Below, one piece after another: positions 25,217 to 34,025 of a DNA stretch of 64,000 nucleotides. The notes below the pieces were generated by a model. The model worked only from the letters and a program-made list of their open reading frames with translations. It was not told the DNA's origin and did not search any database. The first letter of the stretch is position 1. Every line of letters starts with the position of its first letter. Made by a program: the position numbers and the translations under genes. The DNA comes from Desulfovibrio sp. JC022 (GTDB taxonomy: Bacteria; Desulfobacterota; Desulfovibrionia; Desulfovibrionales; Desulfovibrionaceae), in NCBI RefSeq assembly GCF_010470665.1, contig NZ_VOPZ01000009.1, positions 1 through 64,000 on the forward strand. The letters are read 5' to 3'.

Positions 25217-26026
25217 TCAAACCCTGCTTCTGAACTTAACAGCCCGTTCCATGGTCTGGTCAATCTCGGTGGGTCTGCGCTCCAGAAAGTCGATTATATA
25301 GTCATTATCGGACTGTTGCAGTCCTTCAACGTCACCCTGATAAAGACAGCTTCCCCTATGCAGGACTACCACGTGATCGGCAATGTTGAACAGGCTGTCC
25401 AGATCATGAGTGACCACCACGGTGGTGACGTGAAATGTTTCCTTGAGCTTGAGGATCAGCTGATCAAGGTCTGCGGCGGTGATGGGGTCCAGCCCGGATG
25501 ACGGTTCATCGCAAAGCAAGGTTGTGGGGTCCATGACCATAGCCCTTGCCAGCCCGGCCCTTTTACGCATACCCCCGGAAAGCTGGTTGGGAAAATAATG
25601 CATAAAATCGCCCAGCCCGACCATGCGCAATTTCATCTGCACCACTTCCTCAATAATCGAATCGGGCAGTTCAGTATGTTCCTGCATTGGCAGAGCCACG
25701 TTCTCACCAAGGGTCAACGAACCGAGCATGGCCCCGTCCTGAAAAAGAACGCCCATGCGGGTACGGATCTGTTTGTACTCTTCTCCGCTGTCCAACGCGG
25801 TAAGATTTGTTTCGCCCAAAAAGATCTCCCCGGAAACAGGAATGTTCAATCCAAGAATGTGACGCAGCAAAGTGGATTTCCCGCAACCGGACCCACCGAG
25901 AATCACGCTGATTTTCCCAGCAGGCAAGACTGCGTTCAGATCCTCCATAAGCACCTTGCCCGGATAACCGAGGCTGAGCTTCTTAAGCGTTATGTCCTGT
26001 GCAATTCTTGATAACTTCATGATCAT
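25217..26026 (-). CDS. mlaF: MlaF-type ABC transporter ATP-binding protein
   Basis: The 269-residue ATPase has Walker A GGSGCGKST, the signature LSGGMRKRAGLARAM, Walker B LLCDEPSSGLDP and the switch VVVTHD. The GMRKR form of the signature is typical of MlaF-type importers and retrograde lipid transporters. It drives the MlaE permease. The ATG directly follows the mlaE stop (TAG then ATG), so translation is coupled. Confidence 0.94.
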   Translation of the reverse strand: MIMKLSRIAQDITLKKLSLGYPGKVLMEDLNAVLPAGKISVILGGSGCGKSTLLRHILGLNIPVSGEIFLGETNLTALDSGEEYKQIRTRMGVLFQDGAMLGSLTLGENVALPMQEHTELPDSIIEEVVQMKLRMVGLGDFMHYFPNQLSGGMRKRAGLARAMVMDPTTLLCDEPSSGLDPITAADLDQLILKLKETFHVTTVVVTHDLDSLFNIADHVVVLHRGSCLYQGDVEGLQQSDNDYIIDFLERRPTEIDQTMERAVKFRSRV

Positions 26027-26776
26027 CTACCGGAAAAGAAAGTTGAGTGCCGTAAAAAACAGGTCCAGCAATATTATCATAAATATGGAGATAACAACAG
26101 AATTGGTTGTTTTGCGGCCAACATCGGCAGCTCCTTCACGGGCAAGAAATCCCTGCCAGCAGCCGATTATTGTGATCGCCACGGCAAAGCCCCCGGCTTT
26201 TACCAACCCGGCCAGCACGTCGTGGAGTTTGAGAAATTCTACAGAATTATTAAAATAGGTGACTTTGTTGATGCCAAGGGCAATAGAGGAAAAGGCCCCG
26301 CCGGAAAAAATACCTACAAAATCAGCCCAGACGGTCAGACAAGGAACCATGATCAACATGGCAATCATCTTGGGAAGGACAAGAAAACGGACCGGCTCAA
26401 TTCCCATAACCTCAAGGGCATCGATTTCCTCCGAAATCTGCATAGTGGCGATCTCAGCAGTGAAAGCAGCACCGGAACGTCCGGTGACAATGATGGCGGT
26501 GAGCAATGGGCCAAGCTCACGAATGATGGTCACGCCCACAAGATTGGCCACATAACTTATGGCCCCAACCTTTTCCAATTGCTGGGCGGACTGTAAAGCG
26601 AGGATAATGCCTGTACAGGCGGAGATAACACTGACGATGGGGATGGAATCCGCTCCCACCGAGGCTAAGTCACGAAGCAGCCTTTTACGGTAAAATGATT
26701 TTTTCTTTGTGGGCGTAAGGCGCAGGCAACCTAGGAGTCTGGAAACCATCCAAGTTAAAACCTGCAATCCGTTCAT
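26027..26776 (-). CDS. mlaE: MlaE-type ABC transporter permease
   Basis: The 249-residue membrane protein has the MlaE motifs QLEKVGAISYVANLVGVTIIRELGPLLTA and IIVTGRSGAAFTAEIATM and about five hydrophobic helices. It forms the membrane pore of the Mla-like phospholipid transporter with MlaF and MlaD. The ATG at 26776 is chosen because GGGAG is eight bases upstream; the in-frame GTG at 26797 has no such site. It lies 40 bases after the STAS gene in the same operon. Confidence 0.94.
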   Translation of the reverse strand: MNGLQVLTWMVSRLLGCLRLTPTKKKSFYRKRLLRDLASVGADSIPIVSVISACTGIILALQSAQQLEKVGAISYVANLVGVTIIRELGPLLTAIIVTGRSGAAFTAEIATMQISEEIDALEVMGIEPVRFLVLPKMIAMLIMVPCLTVWADFVGIFSGGAFSSIALGINKVTYFNNSVEFLKLHDVLAGLVKAGGFAVAITIIGCWQGFLAREGAADVGRKTTNSVVISIFMIILLDLFFTALNFLFR

Positions 26777-26816
26777 CCTGAACAACTCCCTTGCCACCCC
26801 AAAGCGGACCGATTGA

Positions 26817-27125
26817 TTAATCCATTCCGAACAACGACTTGACCTGCGTAAGGTTTAAAAGTCTGTCCACCTGATCAGTAACTGCGATAATCTTTACAGT
26901 ACGACTATCCTTGACCAGCATCCTGCGCAGCTCGATCAATGAAGCCAGTCCGGAACTGTCCAGATATTCAAGTTCGGACAGATCAACACGGACCTCCCCG
27001 GATGTCTGCTTCACAAAATCATGCATTTCATTCCTAAGATCGGGGGTCCCGGTAAAATCAACTTCACCGCTGATCTTGATCAGGACCTCCTCCATCGAGG
27101 ATTCCATTTTCCAGCCTGCACCCAT
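26817..27125 (-). CDS. STAS-domain protein (anti-sigma factor antagonist/MlaB-like)
   Basis: The 102-residue protein is one STAS domain. It has EEVLIKISGEVDFTGTPDLR and the key loop LEYLDSSGLASL, whose first Ser (Ser57) is the residue phosphorylated in SpoIIAA-type antagonists. In E. coli the STAS protein MlaB binds MlaF and controls the lipid transporter. Here the gene lies between a PP2C phosphatase and mlaE. The likely role is a MlaB-type subunit whose phosphorylation state is set by that phosphatase; the matching kinase is not in the window. AAGGAG precedes the ATG. Confidence 0.88.
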   Translation of the reverse strand: MGAGWKMESSMEEVLIKISGEVDFTGTPDLRNEMHDFVKQTSGEVRVDLSELEYLDSSGLASLIELRRMLVKDSRTVKIIAVTDQVDRLLNLTQVKSLFGMD

Positions 27126-27162
27126 TTAAAACTCCTTACTGCTCCATTTAAACAGCCGGCCC

Positions 27163-28422
27163 TTAAGCCCTGTATATTTCGACCACGGTTGTATCATCAT
27201 TAGGAGGGGTGTCCCCTCTCCAGTCGGCAACAGCCTTGAGGAGATTTTTCCCGGCATGAGGAGTTCCGCCCTGCCTGAGAATCTCTTCCATCCGTTCTTC
27301 GCCGAAGAATTCACCATCAGCGGCACGGGCTTCATCAACACCATCTGTGACAACAACCAGAGATTGTCCTTTTTCAAGGGTAATTTCACTGGTCCCGAAA
27401 TCGCCTTCATCAAGAATTCCAACGGGCAAACCAAAAGGCCTCTCAATAGGCTCAGCCTGACCTTCCGAAATCAGCAAAGGAGAAGGATGCCCGGCCACCG
27501 CATATTCGCACTTCCCGCTCTCAGGAGTGTAACGCATAAGAACCATTGTGGCGAAGACTTCACCGCTCATAAATTCATAGGCACCGACGTTAATCGCCTT
27601 GAGCATTTCTCCGGGAGTCCGTTCAACCAGTGCTTCCGCCCTGATCCGGGTCCACAATGCGGACATGATCAACGCGGCAGGAAGCCCCTTACCGGCAACG
27701 TCAGCCACATAAATATACCAGCTTCCGTCTGAGTTGGGTATAAAATCGTACAAATCACCGCCTACAAACTGGGCCGGGACAGAACTGCCCCAGATCAGGT
27801 TATCACCTTCAAGTTCAGGCTGGCGGGGATTAAACTGTTTCTGAATGCGTGAAGCTGCTTCCAACTGGGTTTCAAACTTCTGCTGATTGAGCCGCTGCAA
27901 CATCAGTTCGGAGCGGACCAACGCCACTCCGGCCAGATGGCCGAAGCTTTCAAGCAACTCCTCATCTTCCCTGCCGAAACATTCTTTATCTGCTGAGTTC
28001 AAGACCTGGACAACACCCAGTAGTTTATCCTGATGAATAATAGGTGTGCAGAGAATGCATCTGGTCTTGAAACCTGTTTTCTTGTCAGCTTCCTTGGAAA
28101 ATCGCTCATCGTTCTGGGCATCAAGCACATTCAAAGCTTCACGGTGCTCAGCCACCCAACCGGCAACACCTTTACCCATGGGCAGCTCAAAGCCAGTTTT
28201 TAAATCCTTCATGGCTTTGTCGCCGAGAACGTCATTCATGGCCCATGCAAAATTGAGTACATTCTTCTCTTCGTTGTACAGCATAATCGAGGAAGCTTCA
28301 GCACCGGTCACATCCTGCGCCAGCCTTAAAAGCTGAGGCAGCAGATCCACCAGAGACTCAATACTGGCCAACACCTGATTGGCCTGAATCAATTTCTTTA
28401 ATCTGTTAGCCTGTGTGTTCAA
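27163..28422 (-). CDS. GAF-domain PP2C (SpoIIE-type) serine phosphatase
   Basis: The protein (419 residues from the preferred start) has an N-terminal GAF-like sensor (about 15-160, KGVAGWVAEHREALNV, ILCTPIIHQDKLLGVVQVLN) and a SpoIIE/PP2C phosphatase domain. The metal-binding Asp residues are in GGDLYDFIP, VADVAGKGLPAAL, VTDGVDEARA and NDDTTVVEI. Such enzymes dephosphorylate STAS-domain proteins. The next gene encodes a STAS protein, so that is the likely substrate. A TTG at 28422 follows GGGGGG and is preferred. An ATG at 28485 is in frame but has no visible ribosome site and adds a Cys-rich stretch unlike the family, so the start is uncertain. Confidence 0.88.
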   Translation of the reverse strand: MNTQANRLKKLIQANQVLASIESLVDLLPQLLRLAQDVTGAEASSIMLYNEEKNVLNFAWAMNDVLGDKAMKDLKTGFELPMGKGVAGWVAEHREALNVLDAQNDERFSKEADKKTGFKTRCILCTPIIHQDKLLGVVQVLNSADKECFGREDEELLESFGHLAGVALVRSELMLQRLNQQKFETQLEAASRIQKQFNPRQPELEGDNLIWGSSVPAQFVGGDLYDFIPNSDGSWYIYVADVAGKGLPAALIMSALWTRIRAEALVERTPGEMLKAINVGAYEFMSGEVFATMVLMRYTPESGKCEYAVAGHPSPLLISEGQAEPIERPFGLPVGILDEGDFGTSEITLEKGQSLVVVTDGVDEARAADGEFFGEERMEEILRQGGTPHAGKNLLKAVADWRGDTPPNDDTTVVEIYRA

Positions 28423-28508
28423 AATTCCCCCCGATTCATTTGCTCTGCAACATTTACCATGACAAGCCAGAGTACACCATTTCAATATATTTTGAAATTA
28501 TTCAAATC

Positions 28509-29519
28509 TTATTCATTCCAGACATTGATTTCCGGCTTAGGCCAATCGCGCACAGCTTCGGCCAGTTCTTCTACTGATGCCGTAGCCGCGCCCACCTGAC
28601 TCACAACTATCCCGGCAGCATAGTTTGCCAGCACGGCTGAAGTAAGCGGGTCCAGTCCAGCGGCAAGACCAAGTCCGAGGGTGGCGATCACCGTATCCCC
28701 GGCACCGGTCACATCAAAAACCTTACGGGCAAACGTAGGCACATGCTTGACCACATCCCGCGACTCAAACAAAGCCATACCGTCCCCGCCAAGGGTGATC
28801 AGCAGATGGGTGGGGTCAATACGGTCAAAAAGCCTGCGCCCGGCTTCCAGCACATCTTCCCGGCTCTTAACCTGCATATTGGCACCCTCTCCTGCTTCTT
28901 TGGAGTTAGGAGTGAGCATGCTGACTGATTTGTAACGGTCGTAATTAACTGTCTTGGGATCAACCAATATGTGCGGCTTATGCTGTTTTTCATCAAGAAG
29001 ATTCCAGAAACGCTCGAAAAAGGAATCAGAAAGAAGCCCTTTCCCATAGTCGGAAAGGATGACCACTTTATAATCGCAGACTTCACGTTCCAGAAAAGCA
29101 AACAATTTATCCATGATCGAATCAGCAAAGTCCTCGGTCTTTTCGCGATCAACCCGGACCATTTGTTGATTATGGGCCATCACCCGCGTTTTCTTGGTTG
29201 TCGGGCGGTCATCTGATTCATACAGGGAGCAGGGAATCCCGGAATCGGAACAGAGCCGCTCAAAGACTTCCCCTTCGCCATCGTGGCCGACGAATCCGGT
29301 CAAATGCGGCTCACCGCCAAGGGCTGCAATATTTCGCGCAACGTTCCCTGCCCCGCCGAGCAGGTATTTTTCTTCAGTAACCTGAACCACAGGCACCGGT
29401 GCTTCCGGGGAAATACGTTCGACCGAGCCAATCACATAGTGATCAAGCATCACGTCCCCAATGATCAACACCTTGCGGTCTTTCAGTTCCGGGAGGATAC
29501 TTAAAATCTTATTATCCAT
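28509..29519 (-). CDS. rfaE1: D-glycero-beta-D-manno-heptose 7-phosphate kinase
   Basis: The 336-residue PfkB-type sugar kinase matches the kinase half of HldE/RfaE1. Motifs: VMLDHYVIGSVERISPEAPV, LLGGAGNVARNIAALG, DYGKGLLSD, VDPKT and the catalytic VTGAGDTVIA. It phosphorylates heptose 7-phosphate at C1 in the ADP-heptose route to lipopolysaccharide core. The adenylyltransferase half is absent, so the nucleotidyl step must be encoded elsewhere. AAGGAACC lies upstream of the ATG. It is 92 bases downstream of parB, with no obvious functional link. Confidence 0.9.
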   Translation of the reverse strand: MDNKILSILPELKDRKVLIIGDVMLDHYVIGSVERISPEAPVPVVQVTEEKYLLGGAGNVARNIAALGGEPHLTGFVGHDGEGEVFERLCSDSGIPCSLYESDDRPTTKKTRVMAHNQQMVRVDREKTEDFADSIMDKLFAFLEREVCDYKVVILSDYGKGLLSDSFFERFWNLLDEKQHKPHILVDPKTVNYDRYKSVSMLTPNSKEAGEGANMQVKSREDVLEAGRRLFDRIDPTHLLITLGGDGMALFESRDVVKHVPTFARKVFDVTGAGDTVIATLGLGLAAGLDPLTSAVLANYAAGIVVSQVGAATASVEELAEAVRDWPKPEINVWNE

Positions 29520-29611
29520 TCAATTGGTTCCTTTATCCTGTATAATTTATCTTCAATATGTGAGTATCCGGAAAACACAAAAGCATTTCCGGCATGATAA
29601 TCTACAAATAA

Positions 29612-30538
29612 TTACGAACGAAGTTCAAGAATAGCTATCAGACGCTCCAGCTCTTCTTCATTTGCGTAGCTGATTGTCATTTTCCCTTTGCTCTGGGAGC
29701 CACTAAAGGAAACCTTTGTTTCAAGAGCAGACTCCAAACGCCCTTTGATACGCTCAAGATTTTCATCAACCTTTTTCGGTTCTTTATTCTTGCTTTTGCT
29801 GGACTTCGGTTTGGCAACAACCTCACCTTCGGGCAGTTCGCCATGTTCCTTAAAATATGTAGCCGCCCCTTCACATTGGCGAACGGACATTCCGCTGTTC
29901 ATGAGTCTACTGAAAAGCTCATCACGAGCATCATCATCAGCGACAGCCATAAGCGCACGTCCGTGCCCTGCGGAGATTTTTCCATCACCGATTGCGTTTT
30001 GTACAGGCTCGGAAAGAGTCAACAGACGCATGGAGTTGGAAAGAGCGGAACGGCTTTTCCCCACCTGACCGGACAATTGGTCCTGGCTGAGACCGAACTT
30101 TGTGATCAACTCCTGATAACCCTTGGCCTCTTCAATTGGATTCAGGTCTTCGCGCTGCAAGTTTTCAATCAAAGCAATAGCCATGCTTTCAAGGTCGGTC
30201 ATCTCTTTGACCAGTGCGGGAATCTCTCCCAACCCGGCAAGCTTTGAAGCCCTTAAGCGGCGCTCCCCTGCCACCAGCTCAAAACGGTCTTTACGTCCGG
30301 CAATGGGACGAACCAGAATCGGTTGCAGCACGCCTTTCGCGCGGATAGACTCGGATAAATCCTTCAAGGCTTCGGGAGAAAATTCCTTACGCGGCTGATT
30401 CGGGTTGGCAACAATCATATCAATATCAATTTTCCGGGCATCGATTGAAACCTCGGAACTTGATTTATCATCAACACCCTTGCCGCCTCCCAGAAGGGCA
30501 TCGAGTCCCCTTCCTAAACCGCCAGTGACACCTGCCAT
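29612..30538 (-). CDS. parB: Chromosome-partitioning protein ParB
   Basis: The 308-residue protein is a ParB/Spo0J homologue. It has PNQPRKEFSPEALKDLSESIRAKGVLQPILVRP and a GERRLRASKLAGLGEIPALV nuclease-like CTP-binding region. The HTH is seen in FGLSQDQLSGQVGKSRSALSNSMRLLTL with SAGHGRALMAV. The C-terminal dimer region follows. It loads on parS (sites at 31958 and 56035 in this window) and spreads to organise the origin region with ParA. AAGGAG precedes the ATG. Unusually, it is separated from parA by a gene on the opposite strand, so the two are not one operon. Confidence 0.95.
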   Translation of the reverse strand: MAGVTGGLGRGLDALLGGGKGVDDKSSSEVSIDARKIDIDMIVANPNQPRKEFSPEALKDLSESIRAKGVLQPILVRPIAGRKDRFELVAGERRLRASKLAGLGEIPALVKEMTDLESMAIALIENLQREDLNPIEEAKGYQELITKFGLSQDQLSGQVGKSRSALSNSMRLLTLSEPVQNAIGDGKISAGHGRALMAVADDDARDELFSRLMNSGMSVRQCEGAATYFKEHGELPEGEVVAKPKSSKSKNKEPKKVDENLERIKGRLESALETKVSFSGSQSKGKMTISYANEEELERLIAILELRS

Positions 30539-30658
30539 GGATTTTCTCCTTATGTTTACCAGCCTGTGAAAACGGGCCGGATAATATTTCCTTTGACTTG
30601 ATCGAAACCGTGATTATTGTATCCCGAACTCATCATAAAAACTGACGTCGGAGGCTAC

Positions 30659-31084
30659 ATGTCTAAACACGATGATAATCTTACTGAACTTTTCGATAAA
30701 AACGGCAACCTGATCGGTGCCCTGCTTACGGCTGATCTTTGGTCCAAAGTTAAACCCTTGATCAAGGAGCTGCTTCCCAAAGAAGCCCCTGCGGAACGCC
30801 CGGAACCCATCGGCGAGTGGAACACCCTTAAAGAGTATTGGGATTTCCCCTACCCGATCGATACCGACGTTCATTGCGAACTTTGCGGCAGCAAGACTGA
30901 AGACTGGGAAAAAGATACTCCCCGCAAATTCAGGCTCATGTCCTGTAATCTCGGCGGACTGGTCTCATTTAAATGTTCCCAGTGCCAAGCACGTATTGTC
31001 AAAAAACATTTCAAAGATGAAATTACCGTTGAATGTACTCCCTACATTGAGAAGAAAGACACCAACTACGAAGCTCGTTATTAA
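30659..31084 (+). CDS. Small zinc-ribbon-like protein between parB and parA, unknown function
   Basis: This 141-residue protein is not a family I recognise. Residues 1-60 are acidic/Leu-rich (NLTELFDKNGNLIGALL, VKPLIKELLP). Cys residues at 73, 76, 96, 106 and 109 (CELC, SCNLGG, CSQC) suggest a zinc ribbon. The ATG at 30659 has GGAGG four bases upstream, while an in-frame start at 30617 is unsupported. It is oriented opposite to parA and parB and ends in a terminator whose T-run overlaps the parA stop codon. A cytoplasmic regulatory or nucleic-acid-binding role is possible but not shown. Confidence 0.75.
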   Translation: MSKHDDNLTELFDKNGNLIGALLTADLWSKVKPLIKELLPKEAPAERPEPIGEWNTLKEYWDFPYPIDTDVHCELCGSKTEDWEKDTPRKFRLMSCNLGGLVSFKCSQCQARIVKKHFKDEITVECTPYIEKKDTNYEARY

Positions 31085-31111
31085 GCTCAAGAGCGACGAC
31101 AATACTCATTC

Positions 31112-31142
31112 CAAGGCCGACAGAGATGTCGGCCTTTTTTTA
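31112..31142 (+). terminator. Terminator of the zinc-ribbon gene, overlapping the parA stop
   Basis: AAGGCCGACA-GAGA-TGTCGGCCTT followed by a run of T. The T-run includes the complement of the parA stop codon, so the hairpin lies right behind parA and could act in both directions. Confidence 0.88.
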
Positions 31143-31922
31143 TTTTACTTCCTGCTCTGCATCATGCCTTTTAACAACTTCCTGCGCCAGACTGAGATAA
31201 GCCATGGCACCGTTTGACTTCGCGTCATATGAAATCGCAGGTTTACCGAAACTGGGAGCTTCTGAAAGACGCACATTTCGCGGAACAATTGTCTCAAAGA
31301 GACTATCCGGAAAAGCCTTGCGCACCTCATTTTTAACCTGACGGGCAAGCCTGTTGCGCTTGTCATACATGGTCAGCACAACCCCTAATACAGCAAGTTC
31401 AGGATTTAACCTTTTCTTGACCAGTTCAAAGGTCATTAAAAGCTGAGCCACACCCTCAAGGGCATAATATTCCGTCTGAAGCGGAACCAGCAATTCTTTT
31501 GCCGCGCATAGAGCATTTACAGTCAGCAGACCAAGTGAAGGCGGACAATCAAAAATGATATAATCATATTCATCATCCACAGTCTCAACGAGGTCCTTCA
31601 AATAATATTCACGTCCCATTTTATCGATCAACTCGATCTCTGCCCCGACCAAGTCCTGACTTGCGGGCATGAGTGAAAGATAAGGGATGTCTGTTTGATA
31701 TATTGCTTCCTTTGCTCGACTCGGCTCAAAAAGCACAGAATAAACATTCTCTCTTGAGTCGCCGGGATAGAAACCAAGTCCGCTCGAACCGTTACCCTGC
31801 GGGTCACAATCTACGAGTAGAACTTTTTTCTCCATTACTGCGAGGGAAGCGGAAAGATTGATGGAAGTGGTAGTCTTACCTACTCCACCCTTCTGGTTAG
31901 CTACAACGATTCTCTTTGCCAC
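31140..31922 (-). CDS. parA: Chromosome-partitioning ATPase ParA
   Basis: The 260-residue protein has the deviant Walker A QKGGVGKTTTSINLSA, VDCDPQGNGSSG and IFDCPPSLGLL. These mark a ParA/Soj-type ATPase that binds DNA as an ATP dimer and moves ParB-parS complexes. The start is a GTG at 31922 with AAGGTGG upstream. The canonical parS lies 36 bases upstream of this start, so ParB binding there may also affect parA transcription. Confidence 0.95.
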   Translation of the reverse strand: MAKRIVVANQKGGVGKTTTSINLSASLAVMEKKVLLVDCDPQGNGSSGLGFYPGDSRENVYSVLFEPSRAKEAIYQTDIPYLSLMPASQDLVGAEIELIDKMGREYYLKDLVETVDDEYDYIIFDCPPSLGLLTVNALCAAKELLVPLQTEYYALEGVAQLLMTFELVKKRLNPELAVLGVVLTMYDKRNRLARQVKNEVRKAFPDSLFETIVPRNVRLSEAPSFGKPAISYDAKSNGAMAYLSLAQEVVKRHDAEQEVK

Positions 31923-31957
31923 TTGAAACCACCTTGTTCATGAGATTTCAATTTTCA

Positions 31958-31973
31958 TGTTTCACGTGAAACA
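31958..31973. promoter_or_regulatory. parS site (ParB-binding centromere)
   Basis: TGTTTCACGTGAAACA matches the consensus bacterial parS perfectly. One extra flanking base on each side extends the palindrome to 18 bases. It lies just upstream of parA. Confidence 0.95.
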
Positions 31974-32154
31974 TTTCAACCAAGTTGACACAAAAACAAC
32001 TTCGCCAAACTAGTCTTAAAAAAACTTTAAATCAAGAAAAGCAACAGAGAAAATGAGTGGTTAAATCTAAAATATCAACAGATAATCACCATAAAAAAAG
32101 CATTAAAATAACTATTTCAAGATATTAAAAAAAATTACAATTTAATGATCATCA

Positions 32155-32182
32155 TAAAAAAAGGCCGCTCGAAAGCGGCCTT
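32155..32182 (-). terminator. Terminator of the epimerase gene
   Basis: AAGGCCGCT-CGAA-AGCGGCCTT stem. On the minus strand it is followed by seven T. The ~180 bases between parS and this hairpin are very AT-rich and show no gene. Confidence 0.85.
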
Positions 32183-32206
32183 AATAAACTCAATGTGGAT
32201 CAGCAA

Positions 32207-33214
32207 TTAAACGTTGTAGTAACCCCTGTACCACTCAACAAACTTAGCAATACCTTCTTCAACTGTTGTCTCAGGCTTGAAATCAACATCACGAACAAGG
32301 TCATCGACATTTGCATAAGTGGAAGGAACATCACCGGCCTGTAATGGCATCATGTTCTTTTCTGCCTTCTTGCCGATGCACTCTTCGAGCACTTCGATGT
32401 AACGCATAAGCTTTGTAGGCTGGTTGTTACCGATGTTGTAGATACGGAAAGGCGCTGGACTTGTTCCCGGATCAGGGGCATCGCCGGACCAATCAGGATT
32501 GGGTGTGGCAGTATTTTTCATGACCCGGACAACACCTTCAACGATGTCATCAATGTAGGTGAAGTCACGCAGCATCTTTCCATGGTTGAACACGTTGATG
32601 GGCTTATCTTCAAAGATCGCTTTAGTGAAGAGAAAAAGAGCCATATCTGGTCTGCCCCAAGGTCCGTATACAGTAAAGAAACGAAGACCTGTAGTGGGGA
32701 TATTAAAAAGGTGGCTGTAAGAATGAGCCATGAGCTCGTTGGATTTCTTAGTGGCCGCATACATGCTGATGGGATGGTCCACGTTGTCATGAATGCTGAA
32801 AGGCATGTTAGTGTTCAGACCGTAAACAGAACTGGAAGAAGCATAAACAAGGTGCTCCACTCCGTTGTGTCTGCAACCCTCAAGGATGTTCATGTAACCG
32901 ACAACGTTGGAATCAATGTAGGCTTGAGGATTTTCCAAGGAATAACGGACACCGGCCTGCGCTGCGAGGTTGACCACATGCGTAAACTTCTCTTCTGCAA
33001 AAAGTTTCGCCATAGCTTCACGATCAGCCATATCCATGTAGGCAAAAGTGAACTTCTCGTGATCCTCAATCTGCTTGAGGCGGTTCTTCTTAACATTTAC
33101 ATCATAGTAATCATTAAGAATATCAAGGCCGACAACATCATGGCCTTCAGCAAGAAGACGTTTGGAAAGGTGAAAGCCGATAAATCCGGCTGCTCCTGTA
33201 ACAAGGACTTTCAT
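32207..33214 (-). CDS. NAD-dependent nucleotide-sugar epimerase (UDP-glucuronate 4-epimerase-like)
   Basis: The 335-residue protein is an extended short-chain dehydrogenase/epimerase. It has [15 protein letters not shown] at the N-terminus (NAD site), [22 protein letters not shown] with the catalytic Ser, and [10 protein letters not shown] with the Tyr-x3-Lys pair. [16 protein letters not shown] resembles UDP-glucuronate/UDP-galacturonate 4-epimerases (CapI group). It supplies an altered sugar nucleotide for surface polysaccharide. It has its own terminator. The SPFH gene upstream ends two bases before its start, so the two are probably co-transcribed although functionally unrelated. Confidence 0.88.
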   Translation of the reverse strand: MKVLVTGAAGFIGFHLSKRLLAEGHDVVGLDILNDYYDVNVKKNRLKQIEDHEKFTFAYMDMADREAMAKLFAEEKFTHVVNLAAQAGVRYSLENPQAYIDSNVVGYMNILEGCRHNGVEHLVYASSSSVYGLNTNMPFSIHDNVDHPISMYAATKKSNELMAHSYSHLFNIPTTGLRFFTVYGPWGRPDMALFLFTKAIFEDKPINVFNHGKMLRDFTYIDDIVEGVVRVMKNTATPNPDWSGDAPDPGTSPAPFRIYNIGNNQPTKLMRYIEVLEECIGKKAEKNMMPLQAGDVPSTYANVDDLVRDVDFKPETTVEEGIAKFVEWYRGYYNV

Positions 33215-33216
33215 TA

Positions 33217-33999
33217 TTAATCGCTCTCTTGGTCTTTTTTATCCATTGCCTCTCCCCTGCCGGTAATCGGCGCCAACATCTTTAATAAATCAAGAGGAAG
33301 AGGAATTATGGTGGAAGATTTTCCTTCAGCAGACATTTCTCGCAAAGTCTGCAAATATCTCAACTGTAACGCTTCTGGATGGGCTGAAATAATTTCAGCT
33401 GCTTCGGACAGCTTATCTGCGGCCTGAAACTCACCCTGAGCGTTGATAACCTTAGCCCGACGCTCACGTTCAGCCTCGGCCTGTTTGGCCATGGCACGCT
33501 GCATTTCCTGCGGCAGGTCGATGTATTTCAGCTCGACAGTACTTACTTTGATACCCCACGGATCAGTATGGGTATCCAGAATTTCCTGAATTTCACCGTT
33601 AACTTTTTCACGCTGGGAAAGTATCTCGTCAAGTTCAACGCCTCCACATACGCTACGCAAGGTGGTTTGTGCAAGCTGAGAAGTGGCGAACATAAAATCC
33701 TCAACCTCCAGAATAGCCTTGATCGCGTCGGTAACACGGAAGTAAACAACAGCATTGACCTTGATACTCACGTTATCTCTTGTGATAACATCCTGATTAG
33801 GAACATCTAAAGTCATAATTCTTAGCGAAACGCGAACCATGCGATCAACGATAGGAATCAGGATTATCAGGCCGGGACCTTTAGCATTTATCACCCTACC
33901 CAACCTGAAAATCACTCCACGTTCATACTCGTTCAAGACTTTCAAGGCTGTGATCAGAAAGAAAACTACCAATAATACTGCGGGAATTAAATAAGTCAT
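33217..33999 (-). CDS. SPFH/band 7 membrane protein (slipin/stomatin-like)
   Basis: The 260-residue protein has one N-terminal membrane helix (residues 3-22) followed by the band 7 domain ([62 protein letters not shown]). It ends in a helical, oligomer-forming segment. Such proteins build cages or scaffolds in bacterial membranes. It is next to the NfeD-type protease gene (34026-35336), its usual partner, and is probably translated from the same mRNA. GAGAGG precedes the ATG. Confidence 0.92.
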   Translation of the reverse strand: MTYLIPAVLLVVFFLITALKVLNEYERGVIFRLGRVINAKGPGLIILIPIVDRMVRVSLRIMTLDVPNQDVITRDNVSIKVNAVVYFRVTDAIKAILEVEDFMFATSQLAQTTLRSVCGGVELDEILSQREKVNGEIQEILDTHTDPWGIKVSTVELKYIDLPQEMQRAMAKQAEAERERRAKVINAQGEFQAADKLSEAAEIISAHPEALQLRYLQTLREMSAEGKSSTIIPLPLDLLKMLAPITGRGEAMDKKDQESD

Positions 34000-34025
34000 G
34001 TTAACCTCTCAAATAATTACGCTGA

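Noticed and set aside
31974-32154. AT-rich stretch beside parS as a replication origin
   Set aside because: No cluster of DnaA boxes (TTATNCACA) and no dnaA, gidA or rnpA nearby. Only a single partial match was seen.
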